A stretch of 64,000 nucleotides of DNA from Podaxis mareebaensis (GCA_018524725.1 JAEUWP010000525.1:124001-188000); one strand, 5' to 3'. Counted from the first letter of the stretch, positions 49,201-61,418 are shown. Program-made: numbers and translations. Notes: generated by a model from the letters alone, not told the origin.

Positions 49201-49624
49201 TCTTAATTTTCCTTTTCCCTTTTCTACTGCGCTTTTGGCTTTTGGCTCGCGGCACCTCCTGGTTCGTGGGTCGGGGGTCGAGAGGCGTAGATTTCAGGCT
49301 GTTTTTTTTCCTTTCAGTTTCTTTAGTGTAGGTAGAGAAGTACGTAGGTTATACAAGTAAATGAAATTATAGTACACTCGTTTGAATCGTTTTAACTATG
49401 GTGTGTGTAAGAGGGTTTGTGATTGAGTAAAGTGAGAAGGACGAGAGGCGCGTGTAGTCGCGCAGCCGCTTGTTACAATACTCTAAATACAAAGTGCCAT
49501 AGTCCCAATTAAGCGCCTCCTAAAACCTTAACGAGGACCGGAGAAGAACCATGTAATGCTACCATCGCACGGCGACTGTTTATTATAAAGAGTCTACAAT
49601 CGTCAGATACCAGCCAACGGCGTC
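46230..49624. other. About 3.4 kb pyrimidine-rich gene-empty region
   Basis: The plus strand is strikingly rich in C and T with many T and C runs (for example near 47965, 47990 and 49070) from about 46.3 to 49.3 kb. This gives long but meaningless open frames full of Leu, Phe, Ser and Pro. No motif-bearing gene was found. It may hold a long 3' untranslated region or a non-coding transcript of the 45026 gene. The last 250 bases are the 3' flank of the F-box gene. Confidence 0.5.
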
Positions 49625-50929
49625 CTAAAACCCATGGTCGAGATCAGAAAAGAGAAAGCGTATGATACCATCATCTGTTCCAGTGGGCACATTCAAGTCG
49701 AAAGTTGGTATATGGTTCACTGTGACCCGCACACCCTTCCTCAGACTCTCAACCCACTCATTGATAATCCGGCGTTTGACTACGGCGCATGTGCAGGGGT
49801 GACATTGTTCCTCCAGGGCCATGATGTCAATGCGTTGGGCCAGTGGAAGGTCGAGGTGGGGTAGTAGAAAGCATAAGTTCCCAAGCCAGCCGGTGGCTTT
49901 AAAGGTGTGGAGATTGGGGAGGTGGAGAGGGGTCGTGTCGGGGACGCGTGGGGTATGTTGGTATTTGTTGAGGATTTCGAGGTAGGTGAGGGAGGGGAGG
50001 TGGGGGAGGATGTCGGCGTAGGTGTAGTAGGGGCAGGAGTCGAGGTAGAGGTGGGTTATTTGGGAGTGGAAGGGGGGGAGGAGGGTTGGGTCGGTGTTGG
50101 GGCGGGTGCGGTAGTCGTAGAGGGCGAGGCGGGTTAGGGAGGGGGTGGTTGTGAAGCGGGTTGGGGTTTGAATGAAGCCTGGGGAGGGGTTGAAGCTTGT
50201 TAGGCTGAGAGAGGTGAGGAGGGGGGTTGAGAGGTGGCGGAAGGAGGGGAGCCAGGCTGCGAGGATGTTGGTTGTGTAGGGACAGAAGTAGACTTTGGAC
50301 CATTTGTGTGCGTGGGTGCAGAGGGTTGTGATTAGGGGGATGAGGTGGTTGGAGTCTTCATAGTGCGTGCCTGTGAGAGCGAAGTTGAGTGGGAGTGCCC
50401 CGGAGTGGGCGAGACAGGTTTGGAGGCGGGTGAGGAGGCGGGCGTAGTTAGTGGGTTTGCCTTTGAGGTGCGTGAGGTCTATGAGGAGGGTGTTCCAGAG
50501 TCTTGGGGTTGAGAGGGCTGCATTGCGCCAGAGAGAGCAGACTTGGAGGACAGACCAGAGGGCGTCATCGTGGAGGTCGAGGAATGACGTGGGAGTGGAA
50601 GCGGAGCAGCAGGAGAGGAAGATTTCGGACAAGAGTTCGTTGGGGAGGCCCTGAACGGGCGAGAGACTTTTGTGCGAGCTGATGTCACGCTGGTTGAGCT
50701 TATTTTTGTGGAAGAGGTTCTGGAGGATGGTTTGGATGCGGGCAATGTCGGGGCTGACACTGGTCAGAGTAGACTTGGTGCAGTCGACCGCCGTATGGAC
50801 TAGGAGGCTAGCGGGGGGCTCCTGTTGGTTATAGCTGGACCGGAGGACGGGAGTGTCGGAAGCGTCCCCCGAGCGGCGACAGCACGAGGAGATTACGGGA
50901 TTGAAGGATCCGCAGGTTGAACAAGCCAT
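49625..50929 (-). CDS. F-box protein
   Basis: A single exon of 434 codons starts MACSTCGSFNP. The F-box lies at about 90-140: LSPVQGLPNELLSEIFLSC, followed by LWSVLQVCSLWRNAALSTPRLWNTL, which is the usual agaricomycete form. The rest has leucine-rich spacing (LTSLSLTSF, ITHLYLDSCPYY, LTYLEILNKY), suggesting degenerate leucine-rich repeats that bind substrates for an SCF ubiquitin ligase. Such F-box genes are numerous in mushrooms. The target is unknown. The strong bias to C-ending codons creates long open frames in other reading frames, which I did not annotate. Confidence 0.82.
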   Translation of the reverse strand: MACSTCGSFNPVISSCCRRSGDASDTPVLRSSYNQQEPPASLLVHTAVDCTKSTLTSVSPDIARIQTILQNLFHKNKLNQRDISSHKSLSPVQGLPNELLSEIFLSCCSASTPTSFLDLHDDALWSVLQVCSLWRNAALSTPRLWNTLLIDLTHLKGKPTNYARLLTRLQTCLAHSGALPLNFALTGTHYEDSNHLIPLITTLCTHAHKWSKVYFCPYTTNILAAWLPSFRHLSTPLLTSLSLTSFNPSPGFIQTPTRFTTTPSLTRLALYDYRTRPNTDPTLLPPFHSQITHLYLDSCPYYTYADILPHLPSLTYLEILNKYQHTPRVPDTTPLHLPNLHTFKATGWLGNLCFLLPHLDLPLAQRIDIMALEEQCHPCTCAVVKRRIINEWVESLRKGVRVTVNHIPTFDLNVPTGTDDGIIRFLFSDLDHGF

Positions 50930-51437
50930 GGCTTTACGATAGCTCGAGTAACCGACTCAAATAGAAGTAGCCGCAACCGCAGGTTATGTCAGAAGAGATA
51001 ATCAAGAGGGTTTGTGGGTGTTCTCGAGTGCGTTCAGAGATAAAAAGCGTCCACCACCACAAAAAGTCAGGCTGAGAACGTAACAGCTCTCGCCAGCTGT
51101 TGAAGGATGCGACGAGATAGACCCGAGTGGATTATATTATGTTCTGCGGCTAAGAGTTGTCCATGGCGTGAGGCGTACATTTCCCAAGGTCGTAGTTGGT
51201 GCACCAGTGGAAGCAGGAGAAGCTTGAGCGACAGATCATCGTCTCAGGAGATTAATTGGGCAGCATGCGAACAGACTCGAAGCTCAAAGACTAATCTTCC
51301 AGCCCTGATCATTTCTCAGCGCGCGGACTTAGCTCCCCACAGTCCGATCAACTCACTTTTCCGATCACTCAGCAGCTCTTTCGTTTCACCCCCTCATCTC
51401 TAAATATGGGAACCTGGTCCGTGCGCGCAGCCGCGCC
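50930..51437. other. Intergenic region between F-box gene and U2 snRNA
   Basis: It is the shared upstream region of two divergent transcription units. The plus-strand frame 51107-51403 shows no motif. Confidence 0.5.
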
Positions 51438-51445
51438 TATATAAG
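51438..51445 (+). promoter_or_regulatory. TATA box of the U2 snRNA gene
   Basis: TATATAAG lies about 30 bases before the inferred U2 5' end, the usual distance for a TATA-directed start. Confidence 0.6.
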
Positions 51446-51469
51446 CTTGCCTTGAGGCTCTCGAATTCC

Positions 51470-51655
51470 TTACCACTCTGGCCTTTTGGCTTAGATCAAG
51501 TGTAGTATCTGTTCTTAATAGTTTAACCACTATTATGGAGGCACCGCCTCCATTTTTGGTTATCTAATTTTTGTCGCCCCAGCCCTCGTCCTCTGCTTGC
51601 ACGACGTCGGCGCGATGACTCTGCCGCTGCACTACTGGCTTATGTCGTCAGGGGA
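51470..51655 (+). ncRNA. U2: U2 spliceosomal snRNA
   Basis: The 5' half carries the near-universal U2 sequence GGCCTTTTGGCTTAGATCAA, then GTGTAGTA at 51500-51507, which pairs with intron branch points, and TATCTGTTCTTAATAGTTT of stem IIa. The Sm-protein site AATTTTTGT is at 51566-51574. The 3' half is a GC-rich stem region ending near 51655; the exact ends are estimated. It forms the U2 snRNP core in the nucleus. The presence of branch-point-like CTAAC words in most introns of this window is consistent with it. Confidence 0.9.
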
Positions 51656-52487
51656 TCCCTTTTTTAAGGGTATTTTCTCTCTTCTTTTTGTTTGGTTTGT
51701 GGTTCTCTGTCATTTGACAAGTTAGACTGCACCGGCAAATGGAATTCAGAAAACCCCACATTTTTCCCTTTTAACTCAGTTTCTTGCAAATGCTTACATG
51801 TGTTTCAATGTACTTGTATCAGGAACAGTTGCTGAATGTCATGTCAATGTTGCTGAGATTAGAGTGTATTTGCAACTGCTGCTTTTTGTAAACTAGATTG
51901 TTTCACATCCAGAATTTCATTGACAACAGTTTGTGAATCTATTGTCTTGGAGGTGTTTGTAGGTCCTTGCAATGTGACTTTTATGGAAGTCCGCCATACT
52001 CCGGGTATCCGTAGTCATAGCTTCTAAAGTTTATATGGTTGTTATCACAGTTGCTGTGAGGTTGTGAGATAGATGTGACTGGTGTCAGAATATGGCCTGC
52101 AGACTGTCAACACGCAGTTCTTCAGCTGACCTCTACCGAAGTTCTGGTGAAGAGTCCCGCCACTGAAAATCTCAATGATCGTCGACTCATAGAAGTGGGC
52201 TTTGATTCGGGCACAATAGTTCTGGAGCCATCCTGGTACCTCAAATTCTTTGCGCCAAAAGAACCCAAACTATACCACCTCGCAGCCCGAAGATCAGTAG
52301 AAATGGCAAGTCAAGTTCAAGTGTGAAGACAAGGGGAATTACTGACGATCGAGTGATATACTAGTGGACAGGCACCCAAAGTAACGAAGACACGGAGACA
52401 GTATCATACAAACACCGAACGGAAGAAATAACGAACGATTTCGTGGAATGAGAAACAAGACAGACGAAAAGCATTAGTCGAGAGCCT
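51656..52487. other. Intergenic region, no gene seen
   Basis: T-rich sequence follows U2, then a stretch with only short frames. The right part is the 3' flank of the HECT_2 gene. No terminator could be defined. Confidence 0.5.
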
Positions 52488-55400
52488 CTAGAGCCTCCGC
52501 AACCACCCAACATCCAGATCAGCGATAGCACGCATGTTTTCGGGGTACACCGAATTCGTCTCCTTCAGGATCATGGCAAGACGTTGACAGACGTCCATCG
52601 GGTACGAAAGATACTCTGCCTGCGGGAAACCGGGATACCTAGCCAGAATGCTACAAGGTACCATAAAAGAATCAGAGACCGGACAGGGGTGGACCAGCTG
52701 CGCACTCACGTCTTCAGATCTATAGACGCATCGGCTGGACCTAGCAATTTAAAGAGGACCTTCGCGGCAAAGATGGACCCGGTCTTTGGGATAATGCGGT
52801 TGCTAGTTGCCGAGTAAGAGATGCGGATTCCGGGACGGAATAGCCATATCTAGAAAAAGGGTTCAGCTCCAATGTACGGAAGGGACGATAAATGAGAAAG
52901 TCTAGAGTGGGTTGTCGACTCACGAGGATCCGCGCTCGCTCCTCCTCCTCATCCCGAATAACGAATCGGTATGTAGCATGTGCAGAGACATACTCCATCA
53001 TATCCCCAACGATGAACGCAGTTAGCGGGATTTTCAATGGACTAATGCACCAACGTCCGATGTTGTTATTTTGATATCGGCGTCATTTGGTTATCGAGTG
53101 ATAGGGGATTCATGAATTGAATGAATGGATCACGAAAGAATGTGAAAGCCGGAGTGGAACGATCGAAAGTCACAAGGAAGTAACGACCATTAGGCGAAGG
53201 GAGGGTTGATAAATGAAACAAAGTCAATAAGGGATCGAAGCAATTTGAGAGATAAAATTTTACGTACTCGGATGTTGGACTGACAGGGCGTATCGCATAC
53301 TTGAGCATTCGATACATCATGGAACTACCCCCATTCTCGTCGACGTGTTTCTGGCACCGTCCCACAACGTTCCCGCACAGGCAGCGTACCAACGTCCAGT
53401 TCTGTGCATTCTGTAGCCGAAAAAGGAAAGAGAGAAGAGATTAGTGCTTTCGGCATTCGATCAATGAAAAATGAAAGGGGGGTAAGAATAAAAAAATGTC
53501 CGCTCAAACGTAGCCCCCACTACGTTAACCTCTATGGCATGGGAGTTGTTTGTGAACGGCCTACAGGAGACCGCATGGTCACCCTGCAACGTTTCATCTT
53601 GGACGTTTCGTATCAACCGAGAGCGCCAGTTCTCAACACACTCGCCGCGCCCGTTGTTAGCTGCCGTCTACGGTCTCCCGTAAAACCAGTAACCCACGAG
53701 GCGGCTTGCATGCGGAAGAGGCCGTTGGTGGGATCCCAACGTCGGTCTTCTTATGCGTCCGTACTTCCAGGAAAGATGATGCAGAGAGTGAACGTGACGT
53801 ACCCTCAGCTGTTGGGACGCAGAAAGGTTATTCTGGTTAACGGCGGACTCCTCAAACAGAATGTAACCCCCTCCAACGAGAGCTTGACCCTCTTTTGGCC
53901 AGAATCCTCGTTTGCCATGTTTCACAACTTGTTCATGCAGCTTCTGATCCGAGTGGCACATCCACGCCTCTACAAGCTCTTCCCAATGCTCAGAAGGCAA
54001 ATCCCGATAATCACTGATCTTCGCGGAGTGAATAAGAGGTAGCGAGCAAGAAGCGCAAATGAAAGCCGTAGGACTCGAGGCATTCAATTGCGACGCGTCG
54101 AGTAATGCTTTGTCATTCCCAGTCAGATCGGATAAGGGTGGTGCCGCTGCTGGTGATGATGGAGATGAGGAGGATTTAGGAATGAAAGAAGTCGTCGGTA
54201 TCTTGACTTCGAAGTGCCCTCTTTGCACCTTCACTTCTTTCTTGCCGATAGTGGCATACCCAGGCAAGATAAGTTGACCAGACGAAAGTGCTCCGCTCTT
54301 GAGTTGTAGAAACTCGCAGCCCGGCTCCGATTCATGCGGTATCGAAGGGGGAGGTACCTCAGCCTCAATGTCGACCCCAGGTGTAGCTCCCGACGCAGTA
54401 AAGTAGACCAAGATATGATGTAGGTTTTCGTAATTCTCCGCAACATAAGATACGTCAAAGGCTATAAAACGAGAGCACAGTCAATGAATGAAATCAAGGG
54501 TAGTCCTTAGGGTGGCCAAATCAAACTTACCCATATTCTGGCCCCTGGACTTCGGGCGGGAGTTGCTTCCCTTGGACGAAGACGGAAGTAACCATGACAA
54601 AGGCGGCGCGGACGAACTCCTATTTCGGTTTTTTTTCTTCAGCTTCGAGACGGATGACAGCGGGGCTTCTAGTTCCTGCTCCTCTTCTTCTGAGGGGACG
54701 AGATGCGACGGTGGAGGTTCCTTGACAAATTCAGGCAAACTGAGGAGAGCCCTTGGGTCGGACTTGATCATTTCGGGGGGTACTGCTTCGCGAATAAATT
54801 CTGGCAAAGTGAGTAATGCATTTGGGTCTTTGGTGCGTGGGTGTAGCGTTGCATCTTGATTATGAATACGACGTGAATTTGAGTGCTGGGCCAATTTTTC
54901 CACAAAGGCATCCCTCTGTAACACTCCCCTTGTCTCAGATTTCAATTACTCTTGGTTCGATATGGTTCACACCCACCTTTTCTAGGTCTCGTTGTCGAGC
55001 CTTTTCCAGCCGACCCTGCATCCCTCCTTCTATGATGACGGCCTGGTCTCGAAGGGTTCTGTCTGAGGCTTTCCCCAGGAGATCAAGGAGCTTTTCCAGT
55101 TCTTGGACATCACGATCCTTCTGCTTTCCCCGTGAGGCGGCAGATTGGGTAGATGTTGATGTCCCTCCTTCTCGCCTAGCCCTCTCGAGCTCCGCAAGCT
55201 TGGATGACTTGAGTTCCACCCGCTGGTTGTGCAGCTGAGGTGCGACCATGTACAATCTGTCGATCGCCATTGTCACGGCCTCGAGGTCCATCCTCATCTT
55301 CTCGTCAGTAAGGCGGGCATTAAACTGTGTTTGTTGAGGCGGCGCTGCCTTCATTTTGGAATCATCCAGTGAAGGTCTGGAATTCATATCATAGTCGGGT

Positions 55401-56400
55401 GGGTTTTCGGCACCGTCATAAGCCGCTTCGTCGTAATATGGAGGGAGGTTGTCAATCGAAAAACGAGGCAGGTCCTCAGCACGTTCTTTACATAATGCAA
55501 CGACCGTTTCAAGTTCTTCGTCGATCCGCGTCCACAGAACGGCGCTCTCGACCGCTAGTACGGGAGATGCCCCTTTAGGAAGAAGGTCGGGCTGCGAAGT
55601 TAAACGTTCGACCTGTAGATCGCTTAGCTGGCGTTTCAGCGTGTCAAATAGATCGGCCGGCGCAAGGAGATCAGGGTTATCGGCAAGATCTTGGTTAAGT
55701 GACCGACCAGCTGACTGACATGATGAAGCATAAATGACTGACAACCGATTGAAATGGGTGAGAAGGGAGACGAGAGTTTGGGCGAGTGTGGCGTCCTTGG
55801 GTGACAACTGCGTGGAAAGAGAATCAACACGGATCCGAAGCTCGTGGAAGAGTTCCGTGTCTGAGGAAGATTCAGGCACTTGGACCATCTCCCCCTGGAG
55901 TTGTTGCTGCCGTAGGTTGAGAACGAGGGTATGAAGGGCAGATGATGGGGAAGAATCGGACTGTGGGTGCTGCGAGGAAGATGCTTGAGAACCAATGGAT
56001 ATAGAGTGTCGGCGGTCTGGAACGATTGGATTCCAACGCGTTGGTGATGAGAGTAGATCGTTGAGAGTCATGATACACGACCTCTGAACATATGAGATTG
56101 AAGGAATTAGATCGCTCTATATTGGAGAGATATATGAGAGGATTCTTAGCAATATCGCGGCAAGTTACACACCAAAACGCTCGTGGACTCCTCCTGCGGA
56201 GGCTCTTCTTCACTTTGTGTCCAACCGTTTCGGACATCCTCTGCAGGGGCATTGGTCTCTTCAAGCTGACTCGGGGATGAACCGTTCAACTGGATCTGAT
56301 CGAGGTCCTCCTGAGAAAATGGAGCTGGGACTCCATCCAGTAAACCAGTCGACTGCGTTGATACGGACGGAGCCGTCTTGGGTCGAGTGAGAGTGGCCAT
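52488..56400 (-). CDS. Coiled-coil / HECT_2 (UBE3D-type ubiquitin ligase) protein
   Basis: Core exons are 56400-56173, 56083-54977, 54915-54531, 54461-53803, 53410-53268, 53041-52924, 52849-52710 and 52650-52488, which give 980 aa. Two optional exons (53749-53672 and 53583-53530) would add 44 aa in frame. Residues about 1-570 form a predicted coiled-coil and disordered half (WNPIVPDRRHS, LLDLLGKASDRTLRDQAVII, repeated ALLxLPEFxxE motifs). Residues about 574-980 match the HECT_2 family, which binds E2 enzymes: FICASCSLPL, YRDLPSEHWEELVEAWMCHS, GQALVGGGYILFEES, VRCLCGNVVGRC and LLKYAIRPVSP-like MLKYAIRPVSPTS. The HECT_2 part has no start codon of its own. It joins the first half through a clean phase-1 intron (54530-54462). 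Two separate genes remain possible. Confidence 0.7.
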
Positions 56401-57494
56401 ACGATGAATCCCTGAGGGTGGATGGGTAAGACAAAAAGAAGAGAAGCTGACGTGCACGCACGGGATTCGCCTGGGGCCTTGGACTAGGTAGTTGAAGAGA
56501 TGCTGGCAGGTACCGTCACCGCTATCAATGCCCTTCCCAACAAGAGGGCGTGGACAGACCCTGAAGAAGCTGGTGGCAATATGAAAGCCGTAAGCTTGGA
56601 CTCCACTGCGGGAGGAAGAGGGTAAGAAAAGCCGGCGTGAGTGGTGAGAGGACAAAATACCACAGCCTCTATGATCTTAGAGAGTAAATTTGGAGGTGAA
56701 TGGGCAAGAGTGATATGTCATGAAGTATCAATGATAGCTTTCACCGCCGTCTCTAGTCCACCATATGAATTTGTCCGAGAAACGGTCACGTGGCATAATC
56801 AGGGAGGCGTATTATCTTCCTAAAATGGTAGCTAGTGAACTGCACTCAACGAAAGCGAATTTGTCGGCCACGATGGCCAGCAATACACGTTCCTGATTTA
56901 AATGCTTGGTCTCCCAATCACATCTCTGCTCACGACCGTCACGACCCAGACTCGGCTCACTAACTATTTAACTACCTGCACCACTCTCCCCTTTGCCTCA
57001 TACATAAATACCCCACACCCGAACAAAAAAAATTCCCTACATTCGACCCACACCACCTACAGTTTCACACGATGTCGGGCGCCATGCTCCCTGATTTTAC
57101 TGAAGCTCTTCAAGACAACACGAGGAATACTCGCTCACGCAGGCACACGCACGGTAATCATGGAGGAAATCGTCGAGAAACTATCCTGAGCCTGGTAGAA
57201 ATGCTACTGCAAAGCGATGAAGTGACAAAACGTGAGGCATTTCGGCAATCTCAACCAAGCCTCCACTAAACCCTCCGATAGGAAAAGAGCAAACGCCCAG
57301 CTTTGAGGCTGACCGAGACGTTCGTGAGTGGTACACCCGTTCCGAGAGCTTGACCCGCACTCACACGTATATAAATAGCCTCGGTTGACGAGCACTTGCA
57401 GGGTGCTGGTGCCGAAGCATTTAATAAATTCTCTCGGTGAGGACCATTTGAACGTAGACTCGCAGTCAGGTACTCATTTTCGCGACCCAGGCGT
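56401..57494. other. Divergent promoter region
   Basis: It lies between the HECT_2 gene (minus strand) and the WD40 gene (plus strand). A small plus-strand frame (57072-57269, starting MSGAMLPDFTEAL) was considered as a first exon of the WD40 gene. It was set aside because a better 21 nt first exon exists at 57495. It could be an upstream frame. Confidence 0.45.
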
Positions 57495-60400
57495 ATGAGT
57501 AATTTTGACAGAGAGGTAATGAACACTTTATACCCTCAACCGACCAACATCGACCTGATCATAAGGCTAGTTGCGTAACTTTGCCAATGCTGCACGTCAA
57601 TTGGGGAGCTCCGTTGCCATTCTATCCTCTGCATTCCATCTCAGGGAACGGCTGGCCCAGGTCCTCTTTCTTTATCGAGAGAATGCTGCTGCTTTGTTCC
57701 CTCGCAAGGTATCTCGTGCTCCCAGGGAATCGATCATTGACCCCCAGTCCATTGGAAGGCGGCGCGGCCGGAGGTGGCGCACCAAGACTCCTTCTCACAT
57801 TGTCCGACCTCTCGTTAATGAAGATATCGATGTCGAGGACTTCCCTAGCCAGATGGAGTATTTCGCCAAAGATATTGGAACTTTCCTTCACTGCCTGAAC
57901 GAGTTTCCCGAGTTCACTGACGAAGCCGTGAACGCTTCTATCCTCTCCTTTGAGCGAGACCTTCAGGTGAGCTGACGTCAGTCCATAGGGGTCCATTCAC
58001 ACCCTGACCAGGACCCGGTAGTACTGGGCTTCTTGCCTTAGGGAATATTCAGGTAATCACCATTCAATAGTTCGGCATCTTTGGAGACTAACCTTGAATG
58101 GCTCCCAGGGCAATTTCGGAATCCAGCGGTTCAGCGCTATCTTCATGACTTGTCGATCGAAATGGGAGAGCATATCGATAGTATTACTTCTACCCTTTCC
58201 ATATTCATCGAAGTCGGTACGCTGGCTTCTTTGCTTACCGTGGCCAGGGCTCATTTTATCCATATTCATAGGTGTTCCGATAATTCGATTTGCCCAGAAA
58301 CATGGGGCGACCAACTTACTCAACCTTTCCACTGTCGCAACATTCTTCTCTGCCGTTACAGCAACAACTATGCAGTTTTCTTACGAACTCGGACGTGATA
58401 GTCTCTCCGACGCCGTCAACAGTTTCTGGTTTGCTTCCCTGGTGTTCAGTATCGCAGCTGCTGTAAACAGTCTTCTTGGGTTAACCTGGAAACAAGCCAT
58501 GTAGTAAGTCAACCATGCTAACCTTCCATATCGGCTTAAAACTTAATTCCGTTATGATGCAGTCGCTCTCCAGGAGACCGCGTGCCCTGGTGGGTTCTCA
58601 TTTGGATCAAGAGGTCACCCCTCGTGTTCCTCGTCATGTCCGTCGCATGCTTCTCCATCGGTCTCTGCTTCTTCGCCTATGCTTCTCACCAGGTATGAGC
58701 CCGCTTCCGTTCTACCTGCCAACAATTGTATCTGATCTCAACCAATCCTTTTAACCTTTTTTTGCAATTGTGACTTCTCACAGGCTCCGATCACATCAAC
58801 AATCACGACTGTGCTCACCGCTCTAACCTCCTTTGGTCTCTGCGCCGTGTCGGCATGGTTTGCCACTGAGCGCTGGATCTTCATGCGTTACAGGGGCGGC
58901 AAATGGCTTGATGACGTCCTAACGGAGGTCGCTGACACCATGCTCCAGAATCGTGCCTTCGATATTTCCCGTCAGGGGCTCGAGAAGGTCGGGCGCGGCT
59001 CGGTAGCTGCGATTTCTGTCATCGTCCGTGGTTTCCTCGCCATTCAAACCAAGCTCGGCAAACTCTTCACCTCTTGTGGCAGCTCGCGCAGCAAATCAGA
59101 CGGTAATGGGAGCATTCTTCCGGTATCCAACACCTCCAACTCGGGCCACAATTCCAATGGGAACAACTCCAGGGAGGGTTCAGCGAAAAACGTGAATACT
59201 TATGGACGAAAATCCTCCGAAACGGTTCTCGCACTTCAAACAAATGCTCTTGGCCTTGCTCCTGGCAGTCCACGCTCACCGTCAATCGGCTCTCTAGAGA
59301 AATCACCAACGACCGAATCATCCAGTGCTATGCCGTTCCCAATACGTAACACTGTCAGTGCCGGCAAACAGCGTTGGCGAGAGGCTTTTCGTGCAGTCCG
59401 TATACGCGCAGCCATTGCTGACCCAGACTCGACGCCTGTTGTCGTTGGTACGCCTAGGGCACCTTCGAGGCGTAGGACGACTTCGTCAAATTTGACGGAC
59501 AGGAGGAGGGCGCATACACCCATGAAGGGCGCGATTGCGAAATCGAGGCTCGCGGATCTGGTGCCGAGGTTGAAGGTGCTTGAGGCGACCCAGGACTTGG
59601 CTGCGCACACGGCATTGGTGAAGCACCTGCAGTTTTCGCCGGATGGGAAGTACCTGGCTACGTCAAGGTAAGGGACAGACGTGGTGTTACATCCTTGAAC
59701 ATTGAATGACGTCGCGGACAGTTGGGATCGGACTTCGGTGATATTCAAAGTCGGGGTACGTGTTTGATCCTAAACATCATATGGAAACAGGTGTTGATGT
59801 TATTTACGGTTTGGTTAGGACCCCTTTGTTTCGCACCGCGTCCTCGCCCATGTTAAAGGGTTCGTTGGACAAGTCGCTTGGTGAGCAATCCCTTACCCTC
59901 TTTCGTGTCTTGACCCTTAACGATGGTTCGTAGGTCTCCCGATGGCAAATATCTTTTGACAAAGATGACCAAGGATATCAAGGTTTGGACCGCCGAGGTA
60001 TGTCTATCAGTCCGAGCATAGCGCATATATTCATGTTCCGCCAGGATGGTGTTTGCACAAGGACCATCTCGCGTGAGGATTCGGTCGAAGCCATTACTTG
60101 GTGCCATTATGACCATAGTAGGTCCAATGGATTGATTATGGATTGGAGAAAACTTATCGCGCAATAGAATTCATGTCCGTCGAAGGTAGCAAGGTTTATC
60201 AACTGGTAAGTACCCCAAACATCGCCGCGTATACAAGTCGGCTAATACACTATACACAGGATGTGACTGGAGAGGTAACCAACACTCGCATACGCCACTG
60301 GCCATATAGTCTGATATCTTTCACACCAGCAATTCAACGTGTTCGACCTGGGATCGATCAAAATACATGATGTGGCCGTGACACCAGATGACAAACGTCT

Positions 60401-61418
60401 GCTTGCGGTTGGACCCCTCCTTCAATCCCCCAGTGGCTTGCTCCCTAGCAAATCTCGGGCTGAAAAGCGCTTGATTGGTGCGTCCGAATCCACACAAACA
60501 ACATGCACTGAAGCTAACTTCCCATATAGTATTCAACATGGAACTCACCCAGATCGAATGGTAGGTCTCCTCCGAGGATCAGGTTGTACATGCATGCACG
60601 AGGCTGACGCCCGTCAACAGTCAGGTCCCCGTCCTGAATGATGTCCGCGACATTACGTTGGTTGAGACACATCAGAACGAATTGGTAGCCTTGATCAGTT
60701 ACGAGAATAAGGCGCCTCCTCAACTCTGGAAGCTGGAGATCGTGAAGGACAGGGACGGCTCTCGAGAATCGTCTCGGTTGACATTACGGTATGCACATTT
60801 CCCTGAAACTCCTTGCTGACAACCTCCCTGACGGGCCGTGGCTGGATAGGCACACGTACATGCCCAAGTCTGCAGTTGACTTTGCGGGACCTAGCTACTT
60901 TGGCGGACACAATCACGAACTGGTATTATGTGCCGGAAAGAGTGAGTGCTACCGCTTTCACATTCAATCGAGGTGCTGAAACCGAATCAATCTACCTCAA
61001 AGCCGGTGACATCTTCATCTGGGACACCGAATCTGGGGCACTCCTCCATCACATTCGCGCACAAGCTCACGGCGGAGACCTAACCTGCATCGCATGGAAT
61101 CATGCCGTGACGGAACCATTCATGTTTGCCACTGGGAGCCACGATGGCACAGTGCGCATCTGGACTAAACCACCGAACACCCCGGATGTAATGTCCGATG
61201 ACCTTATTGACGACCGCTTCCACTATCACGAAGATACATTTTTCGCATACGGCAAAATGAGCCGGTCCAGTAGTCCTCATGAGGATCTGGGCATTCTGGG
61301 TTCGCGGTCTGAAAGCCCAGATTTGGATTATGACTATGCCGGAAGGGTAAGGAGTCCCAGGGGAATCTCTTTTGTTTCGTCGCATTCAAGCGACTCGTCG
61401 ATGTTGAAAATGCGTTGA
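57495..61418 (+). CDS. Membrane-anchored WD40 repeat protein
   Basis: Eighteen exons give 980 aa: 57495-57515, 57571-57966, 58022-58052, 58109-58216, 58272-58503, 58563-58692, 58784-59667, 59722-59755, 59819-59880, 59934-59997, 60045-60117, 60168-60205, 60260-60274, 60330-60477, 60530-60560, 60621-60788, 60850-60941 and 61003-61418. The N-terminal third has about four transmembrane helices (STVATFFSAVTATTM, SFWFASLVFSIAAAV, PLVFLVMSVACFSIGLCFF, VLTALTSFGLCAVSAW). A Ser-rich linker with nuclear-type basic patches follows. The C-terminal part has WD repeats: AHTALVKHLQFSPDGKYLAT/SSWDRT, VAWSPDGKYLLT, GDIFIWDTESG and FATGSHDGTVRIW. The WD region resembles Gid7/WDR26-type propellers. The membrane-WD40 layout is known to me from mushroom gene sets without function. 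Exons as short as 15 nt are required. Confidence 0.8.

Noticed and set aside
49899..50303. 134-codon proline-rich minus-strand frame
   Set aside because: It is an alternative frame of the F-box gene produced by C-rich third positions.
57072..57269. 65-codon frame as first exon of the WD40 gene
   Set aside because: It needs a long intron of about 345 nt, whereas ATG 57495 with a 55 nt intron gives a family-like N terminus (MSNFDRELRNFANAARQLG).
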